A model generated the notes under the pieces. That model made no database searches and had not been told where the DNA came from. It was given only the letters and a program-made list of their open reading frames with translations. Both the position numbers and the translations under genes were made by a program. From the NCBI GenBank assembly GCA_015501055.1, contig JADNYV010000056.1:1-64000 (forward strand): a stretch of 64,000 bases of DNA. Direction: 5' to 3'. Source of the DNA: Mucidula mucida. Lineage: Eukaryota; Basidiomycota; Agaricomycetes; Agaricales; Physalacriaceae. Positions 24,107-34,201 of the stretch are shown one piece after another. Within the stretch, counting starts at the first letter, position 1. The number at the start of each line of letters is the position of its first letter.

Positions 24107-24258
24107 AAGGTTCGAGTATCATATGAGATGATGGTAGTGGAAACGAGAGAGAGCTAAATAAGTCCATATCCTAATATATATATATGTCTAAATATAGTGA
24201 TACCAATTAGGGAAGGTGATCGCATGGTTCGTGGTGTTGATAAGGCAGTAGCCTTACA
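24084..24258 (-). repeat. 175-bp LTR copy (5' LTR of Gypsy-2)
   Basis: Same length as the copies at 17026-17200 and 24301-24475, with only a few differences by eye. On the minus strand it begins TGTAAGGCTACTGCC. It is preceded on that strand by GTTCCAG from Gypsy-1 gag and followed by a run of A and inverted Gypsy-1 sequence. Confidence 0.7.
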
Positions 24259-24300
24259 CTGGAACGTCCTCACTAAGGGAACTTACGGGCACGCAAGCAA

Positions 24301-24475
24301 CCTGGAACGAGTCGTATTGATCAAAGGTTCGAGTATTGTATGAGATGATGGTAGTGGAAACGAGAGAGAGCTAAATAAGTCCATATCCTAATATATATAT
24401 ATGTCTAAATATAGTGATACCAATTAGGGAAGGTGATCGCGTGGTTCGTGGTGTTAATAAGGCAGTAGCCTTACA
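24301..24475 (-). repeat. 175-bp LTR copy (extra or solo LTR) in Gypsy-1 gag
   Basis: Begins on the minus strand with TGTAAGGC directly after the FPNKL codons of Gypsy-1 Gag, and is followed by the gag codons TTGCTTGCGTGCCCGTAAG. The same flank follows the LTR at 17026. This makes the LTR/gag junction present twice, which a simple insertion does not explain. Confidence 0.65.
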
Positions 24476-25499
24476 GTTTGTTCGGAAACAAGATGGATGC
24501 TGTTCCAGCGCGCTCGTGCTTGGCGGCGTTTGTTGTGTTTCCTACCATCACCGTCACCTTCTTCTGCTTGGAGTTCCACTTCTTCTCTATATCTTTCATC
24601 CCAACCACAAAAGCCTTCAGGTCCTTTTTGCGTTTGAGAACCTTGTCGTTGTTATGCTCGGTCTGAAGGGAAGGCAGCATGCGCGTGCGGAGGTGGTCGA
24701 GCAGTCGGTCGTTGTCAATGGGGGTAGCAGTAGATGACAGCAGCAAGGAGGCCACTGTCAAGTGATTGTACCAGGTTCCGAAGTCTTCATCTTTTCCCTG
24801 CGCGCATGACGGGATCTCTGTACGCAGCATATCATTCCAATCATTGCGCAGGTACTCCTTCCGCATCTCCGTGGCTACCTGTTCTATCGTCATTGTGTCC
24901 CATGCGGCGCGATTATTCTTGTACGTGTTCTTCAGGATTGGATCCTGGAAGCCGGTAGCAAGCATTGCGATCACGGTCTTTGGGTCAGCCGCGCGGATAT
25001 GTTGGTAATTATTCGCAGTATATTCCCATTCGTTGATATCTGCGGGCATGATGTCGTCTATGCCTGCCTTGAAGAGAGGAACAGATTTGGGGTTCGAGGT
25101 TTCTACACGTGTGGGGATGGAAGCGACGGTCAGGGCGTCGGCAGCCATTGTGACTGAGGGTGGTGAAATGGAGGCGGTAGGGTGGTGGGTCGGTTTGAGC
25201 AGAGGATGGTGGTAGTTAGAGGAAGAGTCAGATGAGTTGTCTGATTCTATGACATGGGCGTTTTGTTTGGGGATCGAAGCAGTGGGGGTATTGGGTTCTG
25301 GGGTTGGTGCCGACAATCTGGTTGGGGATGATGTGGTGTTGGGTGATAGTCTTTCCGGCGTTGTTGGTACCAAGCTCAGTGGCGAGCTTTCAGCGTCGTT
25401 CCCAGATGTTTGTATCTTCTTTATTCTGTTGGATCTGTGTGTTGGTTCGGTTTTCGACTTCGCCATGAGCATTTTCAGCAACTGTTCAATAAACCGCAT
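24471..25499 (-). CDS. Gypsy-1 Gag, N-terminal part
   Basis: 342 residues from the ATG at 25499. The first ~130 residues are Ser/Thr/Pro-rich and probably disordered. The rest is a helical retrotransposon Gag capsid region (MPADINEWEYTANNYQHIRA; WDTMTIEQVATEMRKEYLRNDW; FGTWYNHL). The frame ends a few codons into the inserted LTR. The continuation with the zinc knuckle lies 7.4 kb away at 17017, separated by Gypsy-2. Gag forms the particle in which reverse transcription takes place. Without its second half this piece cannot make a full Gag. Confidence 0.75.
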   Translation of the reverse strand: MRFIEQLLKMLMAKSKTEPTHRSNRIKKIQTSGNDAESSPLSLVPTTPERLSPNTTSSPTRLSAPTPEPNTPTASIPKQNAHVIESDNSSDSSSNYHHPLLKPTHHPTASISPPSVTMAADALTVASIPTRVETSNPKSVPLFKAGIDDIMPADINEWEYTANNYQHIRAADPKTVIAMLATGFQDPILKNTYKNNRAAWDTMTIEQVATEMRKEYLRNDWNDMLRTEIPSCAQGKDEDFGTWYNHLTVASLLLSSTATPIDNDRLLDHLRTRMLPSLQTEHNNDKVLKRKKDLKAFVVGMKDIEKKWNSKQKKVTVMVGNTTNAAKHERAGTASILFPNKL

Positions 25500-25642
25500 A
25501 TTTAGTTGATTTATTTATGTGGTATACGAATGGCGGGTAACGTACGGTACAGTTACGGTCTGTCTATGGTCGGTGCAGTGGTGTTGTTCGGTTCCAGTCG
25601 TTCTGTAAGTTCAGCCTTGAGACTGCTGTCAAAAAAAAAAAG

Positions 25643-25824
25643 TGTAAGCTCAACATTACCGTCGAGTCACTAGGTCGGGTCGCACAGTCAAAGACAGGAT
25701 CAAAGTGTCTTTGTTGTTGATGTAGTCGTGGTATAGCAGTAAGGTATATGTAAGGTACGATCAGTCTGTAGTTGTATAGTATGGTTATGTCCGTTATGTC
25801 CGTATCTGTGTAAGCGGGCTTACA
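25643..25824 (-). repeat. 182-bp 5' LTR of Gypsy-1
   Basis: Ends are inverted: on the minus strand it starts TGTAAGC and finishes GCTTACA. It lies 143 bp upstream of the Gag start and is followed (on the minus strand) by a T-rich run and leader. It differs in sequence from the Gypsy-2 LTR, though both start TGTAAG. The partner 3' LTR is absent because Gypsy-1 is cut at copy B. Confidence 0.65.
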
Positions 25825-25837
25825 CCCGCTTGACTTT

Positions 25838-27715
25838 GTGCTGGATCGGGCATTGCCTTGTCGGCCCATTACACTTCCAACACCCGAACCTCCGCTATTA
25901 CTGCCTCTTCCCAATGGGTTGCGAGCAGATATTGCTTCTCGCCAGACCTACCAACAGCACGACTTCCGCTGTGTTCAAGTACAGCTCAAAACATATTACT
26001 CGGACCTGAGTCATGTACGGAACTTTGCTTTGTGGTGTGAATATGCTTGACCTCAATGAATGACAGTTACGACACCTGAAGGCCTGGGTGTTTTTGATTC
26101 TTGGTTTGCCTGAGGGTCTTCGTGGGGTGGACATAGACTTCTGTTTGGGTCTATTTACAACTATCTACATCCTCCGCCTACTTGTCCCCCATACTGAGAA
26201 CATTTTTAACAAATTAGATGTCTATGTCACTCGTGCCATTCTAGCAGTATGTTTCACAATTTCTCAAAGATTAGATATTTATATATTGCTGTTAGCATGA
26301 GGATGCCGTAAAGGCTCTTGCACATACTCAGTTGAATGGATTCCCAAGCCCTGAGGATATCAATTACGGTGGGCCTAGCCGGTATTATTCTGTGAGTCCC
26401 AGTGGCTAAATTGTTTTCATTCTCTTATGTTCCCCCTCCTACTCAGCGATATATGGTGTATCGTTACAAAGTCATTGACCTTGATGACAATGATGGTGTG
26501 GCGAGCGTTAACCTTCCTGGTTATAAGGAGATGACATGGATTCCGGATCTGCTTCCTTGACCCTCAGCTACTGTACCACCTCCCACTGAGGCTTTCATCT
26601 CATTCCTCCACAATACTGAAGCTCCGCTGGTCGTCCAATTTGAGGAGTTTGCGCGCATTATTGTATTGGTGCTTCAAGACATATGTACGGAACATTGGCA
26701 ATCCAGAGTACGTACCTGATAGAACCAAGGCGTCATGGATCTAACCTTTTGTAGAGTCAGGTGTATGTATACCTTAGAGGATTTGGAACGTTCTCTAGGA
26801 GCGGTATTGAAGGGTTGAGAAGGGTTCCTCGTTGCTGAAGAATCGTCATATCGGGCTACCGAGCGCGGCATTTTGGGAGAAGTTCAGGCCATGAAGCGTG
26901 CTCTCGAGTTTTTTTCACCTCAAAAAAAGGCAAATCGGCAGTGGAGTACCTACATACTCACGGGATCAGCTTCGATAAGGAGCGTATTTCCCGCGGCTTT
27001 GCCTTCCACTTTCGCTTCTGCTCCCACTTCTGACCCCGATCCCAGCCCCACTCCCAAGATCAACTCTCCTGCTCCCGAGCACAATCGGACTTCCAAGTCC
27101 AACCTCTATGCAGATCCTGACTCAGATGTGAGCTCTCAATCGCTTCCCGATATCAGTCCTGCCGAGAATGACGGAAATGGGTTTTGGATGGATGTTTATG
27201 ATTATGAAGAAACGGAGGACTTCAGTCTTGTATCAAAGAAAGTGGGCCAGCGGCATATTGTAAGTGTGGCACCACTTATTTATTATAATGCTTAAAACAG
27301 TTCCTAGCTCAAATGGGGAATGTTTATTGCCTTTCATCCTTTGGTTCATCAACGTCTAGCAGAGCATGAAGAGCTGAGCTCATGTACGTCCGCGTAATTC
27401 ACAGTTTTTCTATGCTTTAACACATTTTAGTTATGTGTGAACTCAAGCGGGGCGATCAGTTCAAATACTTCACTGGAAAGCATTCTGGAATGGCTGCCAC
27501 TGGTGCATGTCGACCTAAGGGTGGAGCTCCAGGCAACACGTACAATTATTATGTTGATTTTGAGGTAGAGTCGTTGGCAGGCCTTCATCGAGCATTTGAC
27601 TATGCAGAGGTATACATATCTTTTCATCTCAAAATGTTGCTTACATTCTATAGGATGGGCTATTTCTCCTACAAGTCGCTGGATTCATCTGTTCTTCCAT
27701 AGCAACAAATATGCG
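25838..27715 (+). pseudogene. Large decayed multi-exon gene, unknown family
   Basis: Coding-like pieces follow each other with normal intron borders. 26088-26245 (LRLLVPHTENIFNKL) ends at GTATGT and joins CATGAGGATGCC; that piece (HTQLNGFPSPEDINYGGPSR) ends at GTGAGT and joins RYMVYRYKVIDLDDNDGV, ending with TGA at 26558. The same frame then stays open (EAFISFLHNTEAPLVVQFEE). Later pieces are 26873-27295 (Ser/Pro-rich, then acidic), LKWGMFIAFHPLVHQRLAEH near 27310, and 27433-27611 (ELKRGDQFKYFTGKHSG). No domain is recognised. It looks like one ancestral gene with a few stops, perhaps carried by a transposon. Function is not inferable. Confidence 0.4.
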
Positions 27716-27991
27716 ATAAGCCGCGGCAGATACTAATCAACTTGGGCTTACTGGCCACAACCTCTTTCGGTGTAACGGATATCTAGCTGGCCAGCATTAC
27801 CATGTGGATGAAGGCTGGTCTCTATGCTGTCAGATTTGGTAGTGGGCGAGCCGGGAATTGTGCAAGTATTCCTTCTGTGAACCTCAGCTAGGCTACTTCT
27901 GGCAAACCCGCCCAAATGTAACATGGTCAGTGGGCTACTTGAATGACAATAGATTAAGCTAATTGTTTTTAGGTCCTTCAACTCTGCCGAC

Positions 27992-28408
27992 ATGCACGGT
28001 ACAATGCTTCCTGGTGTCAATCCTGAATTCCCACCACCTGAGGAATTTATCAACTCTATGAGAACTCCTGCACTGCACATCTTGGCACGCTCTCAGCCTG
28101 AAAATGCAGCACTAGCTTGTGATCGCGACAATCAACCAGGGTGGCCCATGCAACAATATCTCACTCAGCAATGTCAGAATAGGCCACAGCAGCAGGCCCC
28201 AAACCAGGCGGCAGGTGGTCCCGCCATTGGGCCACCGGCAGGACGTGTTGGGACAAGGGGTGGAGTACGGGTACCAGGTTGGGTCAGTACTGGGAACCAT
28301 GTATGTGTTCCCAGACAAAATGCACGAGCAGCGCGCCGGGCTAAGAGAGCTGTTCGTACTCGGGATGCAAATTTTGTGTACTGGGATAACCGAGGTGCTG
28401 GACACTAA
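27992..28408 (+). pseudogene. Gln/Pro/Gly-rich tail, probably end of the preceding gene
   Basis: 138 codons open from ATG 27992, containing a Gln/Pro/Ala/Gly-rich part (QQQAPNQAAGGPAIGPPAGR) and a basic end (ARAARRAKRAVRTR). It follows the decayed gene at 25838-27715 on the same strand after a plausible acceptor (TTTTTAG near 27970), so it may be its last exon. No function assigned. Confidence 0.3.
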
Positions 28409-30060
28409 TACATGTATTCACCATGCATAAATATTGATTTTATGCTTGTGTGTAGCTGGGAGGCGTCCGATAGGCAGTCCATCGATTCCGTGAACGTCTT
28501 GAGGACAATAGCATTAACAGATGTTTTGGTGTCCTTGTTGGAGATTGGTATTGTTGACAAAATCCAAAAGGGTCTCTGCAACCAAGTTGCGAGTTTTCAA
28601 ATCGCTGACCTTAACAAGCAGACCCATCAATTGACTCCGCCAACATGTTCTGGAACATCTTGCTCTGAAGAAGGTTGACGAGGGAGGATATGGAGAGCTA
28701 GTTGGTATCGCAGAGGGTGACGGGCTTTGCTCTCCGTGTTGAGGGAAAACTCTCAAAGGTGCTTGGGATCTGGATCACACTCAGCTGGAGAATGTTCTTA
28801 CTTGGGTGGCACCAAACTTGCGCCTCCATTTCTTCACTACATTGATGCCAACATTTCCAACGACGACTTCACCGCCCGCTGTCCAACACCTCGGATCACC
28901 TCACGACTCCTCGTGCCATACATCATCTTACAATACTTCTAATAATCTACCTACTCTAATATGTCCCACAAGAGCATGGTACCCTACATAAAGAGCTTAC
29001 CTTCTGTACTACCTATCTCAATAAGTTGTTTTCCTTCAATCTGTTAGTCCTATCAAGTAGGAATCAACAAGAAGTGTTACCTCCATCCAACCTGCCACAA
29101 TGACCGTCGTCTGTAACGCTGTCGAGTCCGTCAGATTTGGTTCATGAAAAACGTGTTGCAATATGTACCATTTGAACTGAGACCCTTTTGCGCTGAAGAA
29201 CACTTATCGCTGCAAGAGTCGACTTGCCGTGTTGAGAGTCCTAAGCAATATTGTGATGAGAAAACAGACCGACAATCAAGTTCACCGCTTACCAAGTCTT
29301 TGAACGCTGAATGCGAATAAACGAGACTGTAGCAATCAGTCACAAACCCCAAACAAGCATTGTTCAACACCAAGACTTACTCTCCGCTCAAGAGATGCCA
29401 AAAGAGACGTCCAGATCCTGACTGCGCGAAGACAAGTCAAGAAAAGAAGCGCACGGGGCCCAGGAGAGGACTCACTTGAGATGATTATAACTTGTTGGGG
29501 GAATGCTGGACAAGTCAGTCACTGATGCCAAGAAGAAGAGTACCACCGAGCACGCCGGCAACCATTAAGCAGACCTGGGAAAGTTCAATTGATAACCAAG
29601 GAACACAGGGGAGAGAACCGACATACCTGTTGCAAAAGTATAAGACTGTGTTGAACAAGATCTTCATTTAACTAGGGACCGATGGCTTGCTATTTGTTGA
29701 TCACCGCTGCTCCGTGTCACTCTGATGAAGTCAACGTGTTATCCACCCAAGGTACCCGTTTAGCTGCAAACCGTGACTTGACACGGCTTTGGCGAGGCCA
29801 GGACAATGTCCACCCTGTCGTGCACGTCAGGACTTGCCCAACTGGCTGAACCGGTGGCCAAGGGCAAAGCAAGACATTCTGAAAGGATCATTAGAAATGG
29901 AGAGAACATGGGGAGAATCCGGATACTTACGCTTCATTTAAAGATGTAGATACTTGAGCATTGACTGCGCTCCTAGCGGAACACAGAGTGTAACCGCAAC
30001 ATCAGCACCAGATACCCGTAAGGGAGGTACACCCTGTCAAATGTTGGGCTTATTTTCTTC
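28409..30060. other. No supportable gene; decayed sequence
   Basis: Short frames on both strands with coding-like patches (for example LRVEGKLSKVLGIWITLSW near 28735), but no start, splice model or family. 29400-29900 is particularly featureless. No RNA gene noticed. Confidence 0.35.
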
Positions 30061-30108
30061 CTGTGGGCGTCGTCGATGACGGTAAAAGACAAGTCCTCAA
30101 AGCTTATG

Positions 30109-30345
30109 TCAGTCTGGGCATAAGCCGATCTCTCCGATCTGTAGAATACTTCTCAGTGTCTTCCCATCATTATCCGTCTCGAGCGTGATCAGATATCCCC
30201 AGTCCATTGCTCTTCCGCCATGGCTTCTGACGCCCAGCCCGACAACATCACTGATGGTCCTGACATTCAACAACTGGGCTCCATCCGCTTGGATGAGGAT
30301 CCTGGTCTTATGTGGCCCCACAAATGAGATTTGAAGTACACATCT
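30109..30345 (-). CDS. Small hypothetical protein fragment
   Basis: About 70 residues open on the minus strand, with beta-like alternation (TRILIQADGAQLLNVRTISD; DWGYLITLETDNDGKTLRSI). It could be the last exon of a small beta-rich protein such as an NTF2/SnoaL-like fold, but this is only a guess. The frame upstream reaches a possible ATG near 30336 in another frame. No neighbour helps. It may be a relic. Confidence 0.25.
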   Translation of the reverse strand, partial: RCVLQISFVGPHKTRILIQADGAQLLNVRTISDVVGLGVRSHGGRAMDWGYLITLETDNDGKTLRSILQIGEIGLCPD

Positions 30346-30863
30346 TCTTCTTTATGCTGAATGAGGGAGAGAACAAGAAAGATAATATTCTGCAATCTTT
30401 CAGTGTTCAAAACATAAAAAATGTATCTAATCCCGCCTCTGTACCTCTTCTACCATGACCAGTACCGGCCACATCACCCAGTAGTGCGCCTATCCCAACC
30501 ATATCTACCCCAACATCTTATTTCATCCCTGAGTTATTCCGATTACCAGATTACTTGGGAAACCTGCTTTGCCAAAAAGGACTTAATCCAGCAAATATCT
30601 GAGAGGGTAAATAAACACAAAAACTGAGTGCCAAAGCTCAAGAAATGGTTGAGTTATTTAAATCCAAACTGTTATTATGAGAGCCATCCGCGAGAACTGT
30701 TAACAATGCTAGCTATGTTGAAAAATCAGCAGATCAGCTGGAAATGACTATGTTTGCAGCCATGGCAGCATCCAAGGACATTAAGCCCATGTCCAAAGAA
30801 GCGAAACAACAAGCAGACTGGTCATTGTGAAAGAGAGCAACAAAGAAAGAAATTTACACGCTT

Positions 30864-31813
30864 TCCTATGCTTGTTAGATCATACAAGGTTAGGTCAAAA
30901 CTGGACCCCGAGGGCCCCATCAATTCAGTGTATCGTAAAGTGCCTGTACATGAAGTGTACATACTTAATACATGAAGATGTATCTACTGAGGGAGAGGTG
31001 GGAGGGGATGCAAAAATGCGGAGCTAACTGTGACCAGATAACACAGGTTAGCTGGAGGGAGTGAAAGGGTGCAGAGAGTGCACCTGTGACCAGATAGCCC
31101 ACAGAATGTCCTTGAGAAGGAGTCCTTTGGAATGAAATGGGTATCTGGGCACAAAATGGGCATCAGCTCTGAAGAGCTGGATGTGAGACATTGGCACATA
31201 CTGGAAGCAGGGAGAGCAGCGGGAGCGCTAGCGCTCTGGGGCCGGAGAGGACACTTCCAATAGGGTTCTAGGGTGCCAGTACATCAGTCCTGAGCAGGAG
31301 GACCGAGTAGAGCGAGTAGTGCTTGCCTGGGAGAGCAAAAGTGCGAATTCCCTTAAAATGTGCACTTTAGACCTGTCTGGACTGGTTTTGGGCTGGGTAG
31401 GCGGCTTCAGACAGTGCTCTAGAGGTGTATGGCATCAGTCCTGAGCAAGAGGACTGGAGGAATCACAAACTGCTTGTCTCTGTGAGATGATGATGGTAAG
31501 AGACAAAGAGGCAGAGTGTGTGAACTCTTGCTTAAACCTCCCAGGGCGCCCTGTGAGTGGCCTCTATTGTTACTACAACACCAGACACAGGCTGGGTAAG
31601 TCCAGGAAGAGCCCAGAGAGTGGGCTGGCTACAGTAGGAGCAGCAGAGAGCAAACATGATACAGCTTTAGAGTGAAATGAGTGTTTGACTTGATTTAAGC
31701 TGTCTCATTGAACTCCCTTGAGTAGGAAGTTGGGTAAAGGGGTAAGGAGGGGTGTGGAGTGTGCAGAGGCCTCTGAAAACGCTCCTTACCCTTGGAATCC
31801 GTGTTTACATTGA
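30864..31813 (+). repeat. ~940-bp interspersed repeat, copy C, inserted in Copia
   Basis: Core 30873-31809 (937 bp), same orientation as copy B and about 97% identical to it by eye. It splits the Copia reverse transcriptase between KKEIYTL and IKAGT. Flanks CCTATGCT (left) and TTGA (right) correspond to those of copies A and B. Shares the GAGCGCTAGCGCTC palindrome near 31223. Confidence 0.85.
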
Positions 31814-33303
31814 TAAAAGCGGGCACATGAGAACTTGTGCCTCAACCTTCTGATTGAAATATCATTAGATCAAAGTGAGTCCTCCAAATTAAGATGAAAG
31901 TTGGAGGTATCATTGACAAGTACAAGGCACGACTTATTACAAAATAATTCATACTTTCAACCTGCATAAATTCTTGTGCAACATTTTTACCTGTAGCCAA
32001 GCTTGCATCACTGCAAATCATTCTTGCCATTGCCGCCCGCAACAACTGGAAAATCAATATCTTTGATTTTTACAGTGCTTTTTTGAACGGAGACTTCAAC
32101 AATAATGAAGAGCTATACATGGAACAGTCATTGAACTTTGAATTTGCGGATCACCAAAAGTTTGTGCTTTATTTGCGTAAAACTATTTATGGCTTAAAAC
32201 AGAGCTTATGCAAATGGTACAAGAAGCTTACAGCAGCTCTTGGCACATTTGGATTCAAGCCACTTGAGAAGGATTACACAGTATATTGTCTTGTTCATGG
32301 TCCGGACATCATTATACTCGCTATCCATGTGAATGACTGCACCATCACCGGCAGTTCATCTTCTCTTATCAACAATACACAGGATTACATTGCACAGTTA
32401 TTTAAGATCATGCTTCTTGGACCCATTAGTTGGCTACTTGGACTTGAAATCATATGCAACAGGACAGCATGTACTATTTTATTAAATCAGACATCTTACA
32501 TCAACTCTGTGTTACAGTGCTTCAACATGGAAGCCTGCAAGTCATTAGCCATTCCCATGGACCTGAATGTCCAACTTTTATGCAACCAATGTCCCATAAA
32601 TGCGCTTAAGATTGCTGAAATGCAGTGACATTCATACAAAGGAGTAGTCAGATCACTAATCTGGATCTTGACTGGCATGCATCCCAACTTGGCTTATGTG
32701 GCCACCATCCTCTTGCGCTTTAACAATAACCCTGAACTTACACACTGGCATGCAGCAAAATGTGCGCTGCAGTATCTCAAGGCTACTCGCAGCTGGAGGC
32801 TCACCTTTAAAGGAGATGGACAAGGCAGGGGTTTGAAAGGATATGCTGATGCAGATGGAATGTCTGTGAAGAATTGCAAGGCAATTTCTAGGTATGCATT
32901 TCTTATTGATAGTGGAGCTGTTTTGTGGTCATCTAAACAGCAGGGCATCATTGCACTCTCGACCACCGAGGCGGAGTACATCGCATTGACATATGCAGGT
33001 AAGGAAGCCTTATGGATGCAACAGTTCATCTCAGAACTGTTCTTACCCCTCCACAATCTCATCATCATTCACAACAACAACCAGTTGGTACTCGCACTTG
33101 CTCACGCCAAACTTGGTCAATTCCACGCTCGCACCAAGCACATTGATATCTGGTACCACTTCATCCGGTACACAATCCAAAATGGTGACATCCAACTTAC
33201 ATACTGTCCTATTGAGGACATGCTTGCCGACTTGCTCACCAAAGCCCTTTCCAGTGCAAAGGCAAAACATTTTGCCCGAAGTCTTGAACTTATTCCGGCT
33301 TGA
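31810..33303 (+). pseudogene. Copia reverse transcriptase/RNase H, degenerate
   Basis: Readable stations are KYKARLIT, PVAKLASLQIILAIAARN, FYSAFLNGDF, LRKTIYGLKQSLCKWYKKL, the catalytic-site region (LAIHVNDCTITGSS, where Copia usually has YVDD), LLGLEI, and the RNase H end (LSTTEAEYIALTYAGKEA; RTKHIDIWYHFIR; DLLTKAL), with TGA at 33301-33303. In-frame stops occur at 31828, 31855 and 31876 before the main frame opens, and another at 32626. At least two of these TGA codons stand where Copia proteins carry Trp. The catalytic box reads HVND rather than VDD, so polymerase activity is lost as well. Confidence 0.85.
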
Positions 33304-33313
33304 GGGGGAGTTT

Positions 33314-33584
33314 TGGAATATCAAGCCACACTCACCTGTACGCACCTTGTTTCTCCTCCATCTGAATCATCCCTTGCACTGCTCCTTAATGGACAGTTTA
33401 TCTTTCTATTTATCTCATTGATATATCTGGTACAGTTTCTCCTGGATTGATTACTCACTTACATGTCTCGACTACTTACATTTTGTAGTTCTACATACAC
33501 GTGTTTTTGGTATTTAAACAGTACATACATGAATTAGTACCATATGCTGAGCTCCCTCCTCATCTAAGATCCCGCAAGATTCCA
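33314..33584 (+). repeat. 271-bp Copia 3' LTR
   Basis: Begins TGGAATATC and ends GATTCCA, an inverted-repeat pair of terminal bases typical of Copia LTRs. It directly follows the purine tract after the RNase H stop. No second copy is seen in the window. Confidence 0.7.
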
Positions 33585-34201
33585 ATAATGGTCTCTATAT
33601 AGGTATGGTAACAGTGTGCAAGCACACACTTGTCATTCCAACAATGTGTTCACAGAGTCCCAAGGATTGATGATATATTGCCCACAGTTCATGGCATACA
33701 GTACATATTGTGTTACCCTCTATGTATATGTATCCATACATATCTGTGACTGTTCCACAACAAGATTCCTGCCTTTTGAACGATCCACCGGATATGCGGG
33801 TACAAACCGCGATATGCCACGATCAGCCAATGTCTATGATCATACTTGTGCGCGCTGAGCCGATACGGAGATTTCTAAGCGACGCGACCCCATGAGCCGC
33901 GCCTTTCGCGCCGTTGATGAGTGGGACGGGATGATAGCCGAAGGAATGCACGAGGCGCACTGGGCTTTCCGTGGTCGGTGGCGGGCGGCAGCTGTGCGTT
34001 GAATGTAAGCCAAGCAATACCGGCGCGGGTGAATGCCGACGTTCGTGTAGCGGTCTAGTACATCGGCCGCAGCGCGAATGTGATGCGCCGCGTTTGAAGG
34101 AGGGGTGGGTGTACAACTCGCGTTTCAGATATGTGAGCGTGAGAAAGTGGTGGAACCTAAAATGATGGGGGTGGCTTTGGTATAACGCACCTTTTTTAGC
34201 C
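33585..34201. other. No gene seen; boundary between transposon and gene regions
   Basis: Base composition shifts here from AT-rich transposon remains to GC-rich gene sequence at about 33.85 kb. The last 200 bases would hold the promoter of the gene at 34202. No clear TATA box was identified. Confidence 0.4.

Larger units (their letters stand above)
17026..24258 (-). mobile_element. Ty3/Gypsy chromodomain retrotransposon Gypsy-2 (nearly intact)
   Basis: Layout on the minus strand: LTR (24084-24258), leader (23487-24083, containing an inverted Gypsy-1/LTR piece and GGCGGTAAA-like low-complexity sequence), one long gag-pol frame (23486 to 17946), a ~730-bp 3' untranslated region, polypurine tract and 3' LTR (17026-17200). 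An extra LTR at 24301-24475 lies just outside, separated by about 42 bp of Gypsy-1 gag. It interrupts Gypsy-1 Gag. The chromodomain at the pol C-terminus places it among chromoviruses, whose chromodomain may guide integration to particular chromatin. Confidence 0.8.
14042..25824 (-). mobile_element. Ty3/Gypsy retrotransposon Gypsy-1, broken, with Gypsy-2 nested in gag
   Basis: Reading on the minus strand from 25824, the order is 5' LTR (25643-25824), Gag start (25499 to 24476), then an interruption by LTR copies and the whole of Gypsy-2. It resumes at 17025 with the rest of gag (zinc knuckle), protease, reverse transcriptase, RNase H and the start of integrase, ending at repeat copy B. Frames on the two sides of the interruption (FPNKL on one side, CVPVSS on the other) read as neighbours in one Gag, which is the main evidence for nesting. 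The 3' LTR is absent. Confidence 0.75.
30640..33584 (+). mobile_element. Ty1/Copia retrotransposon, 5'-truncated and split by repeat copy C
   Basis: Left piece (about 30640-30863) encodes the start of the Copia reverse transcriptase domain (ADWSL-stop-KRATKKEIYTL). Then comes repeat copy C, then the right piece from 31810 (AGT-stop-ELVPQPSD) through reverse transcriptase and RNase H to 33303. A polypurine tract (33302-33312, GAGGGGGAG) and a 271-bp 3' LTR (33314-33584) follow. No gag, protease or integrase and no 5' LTR were found. The element is dead. Confidence 0.8.
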
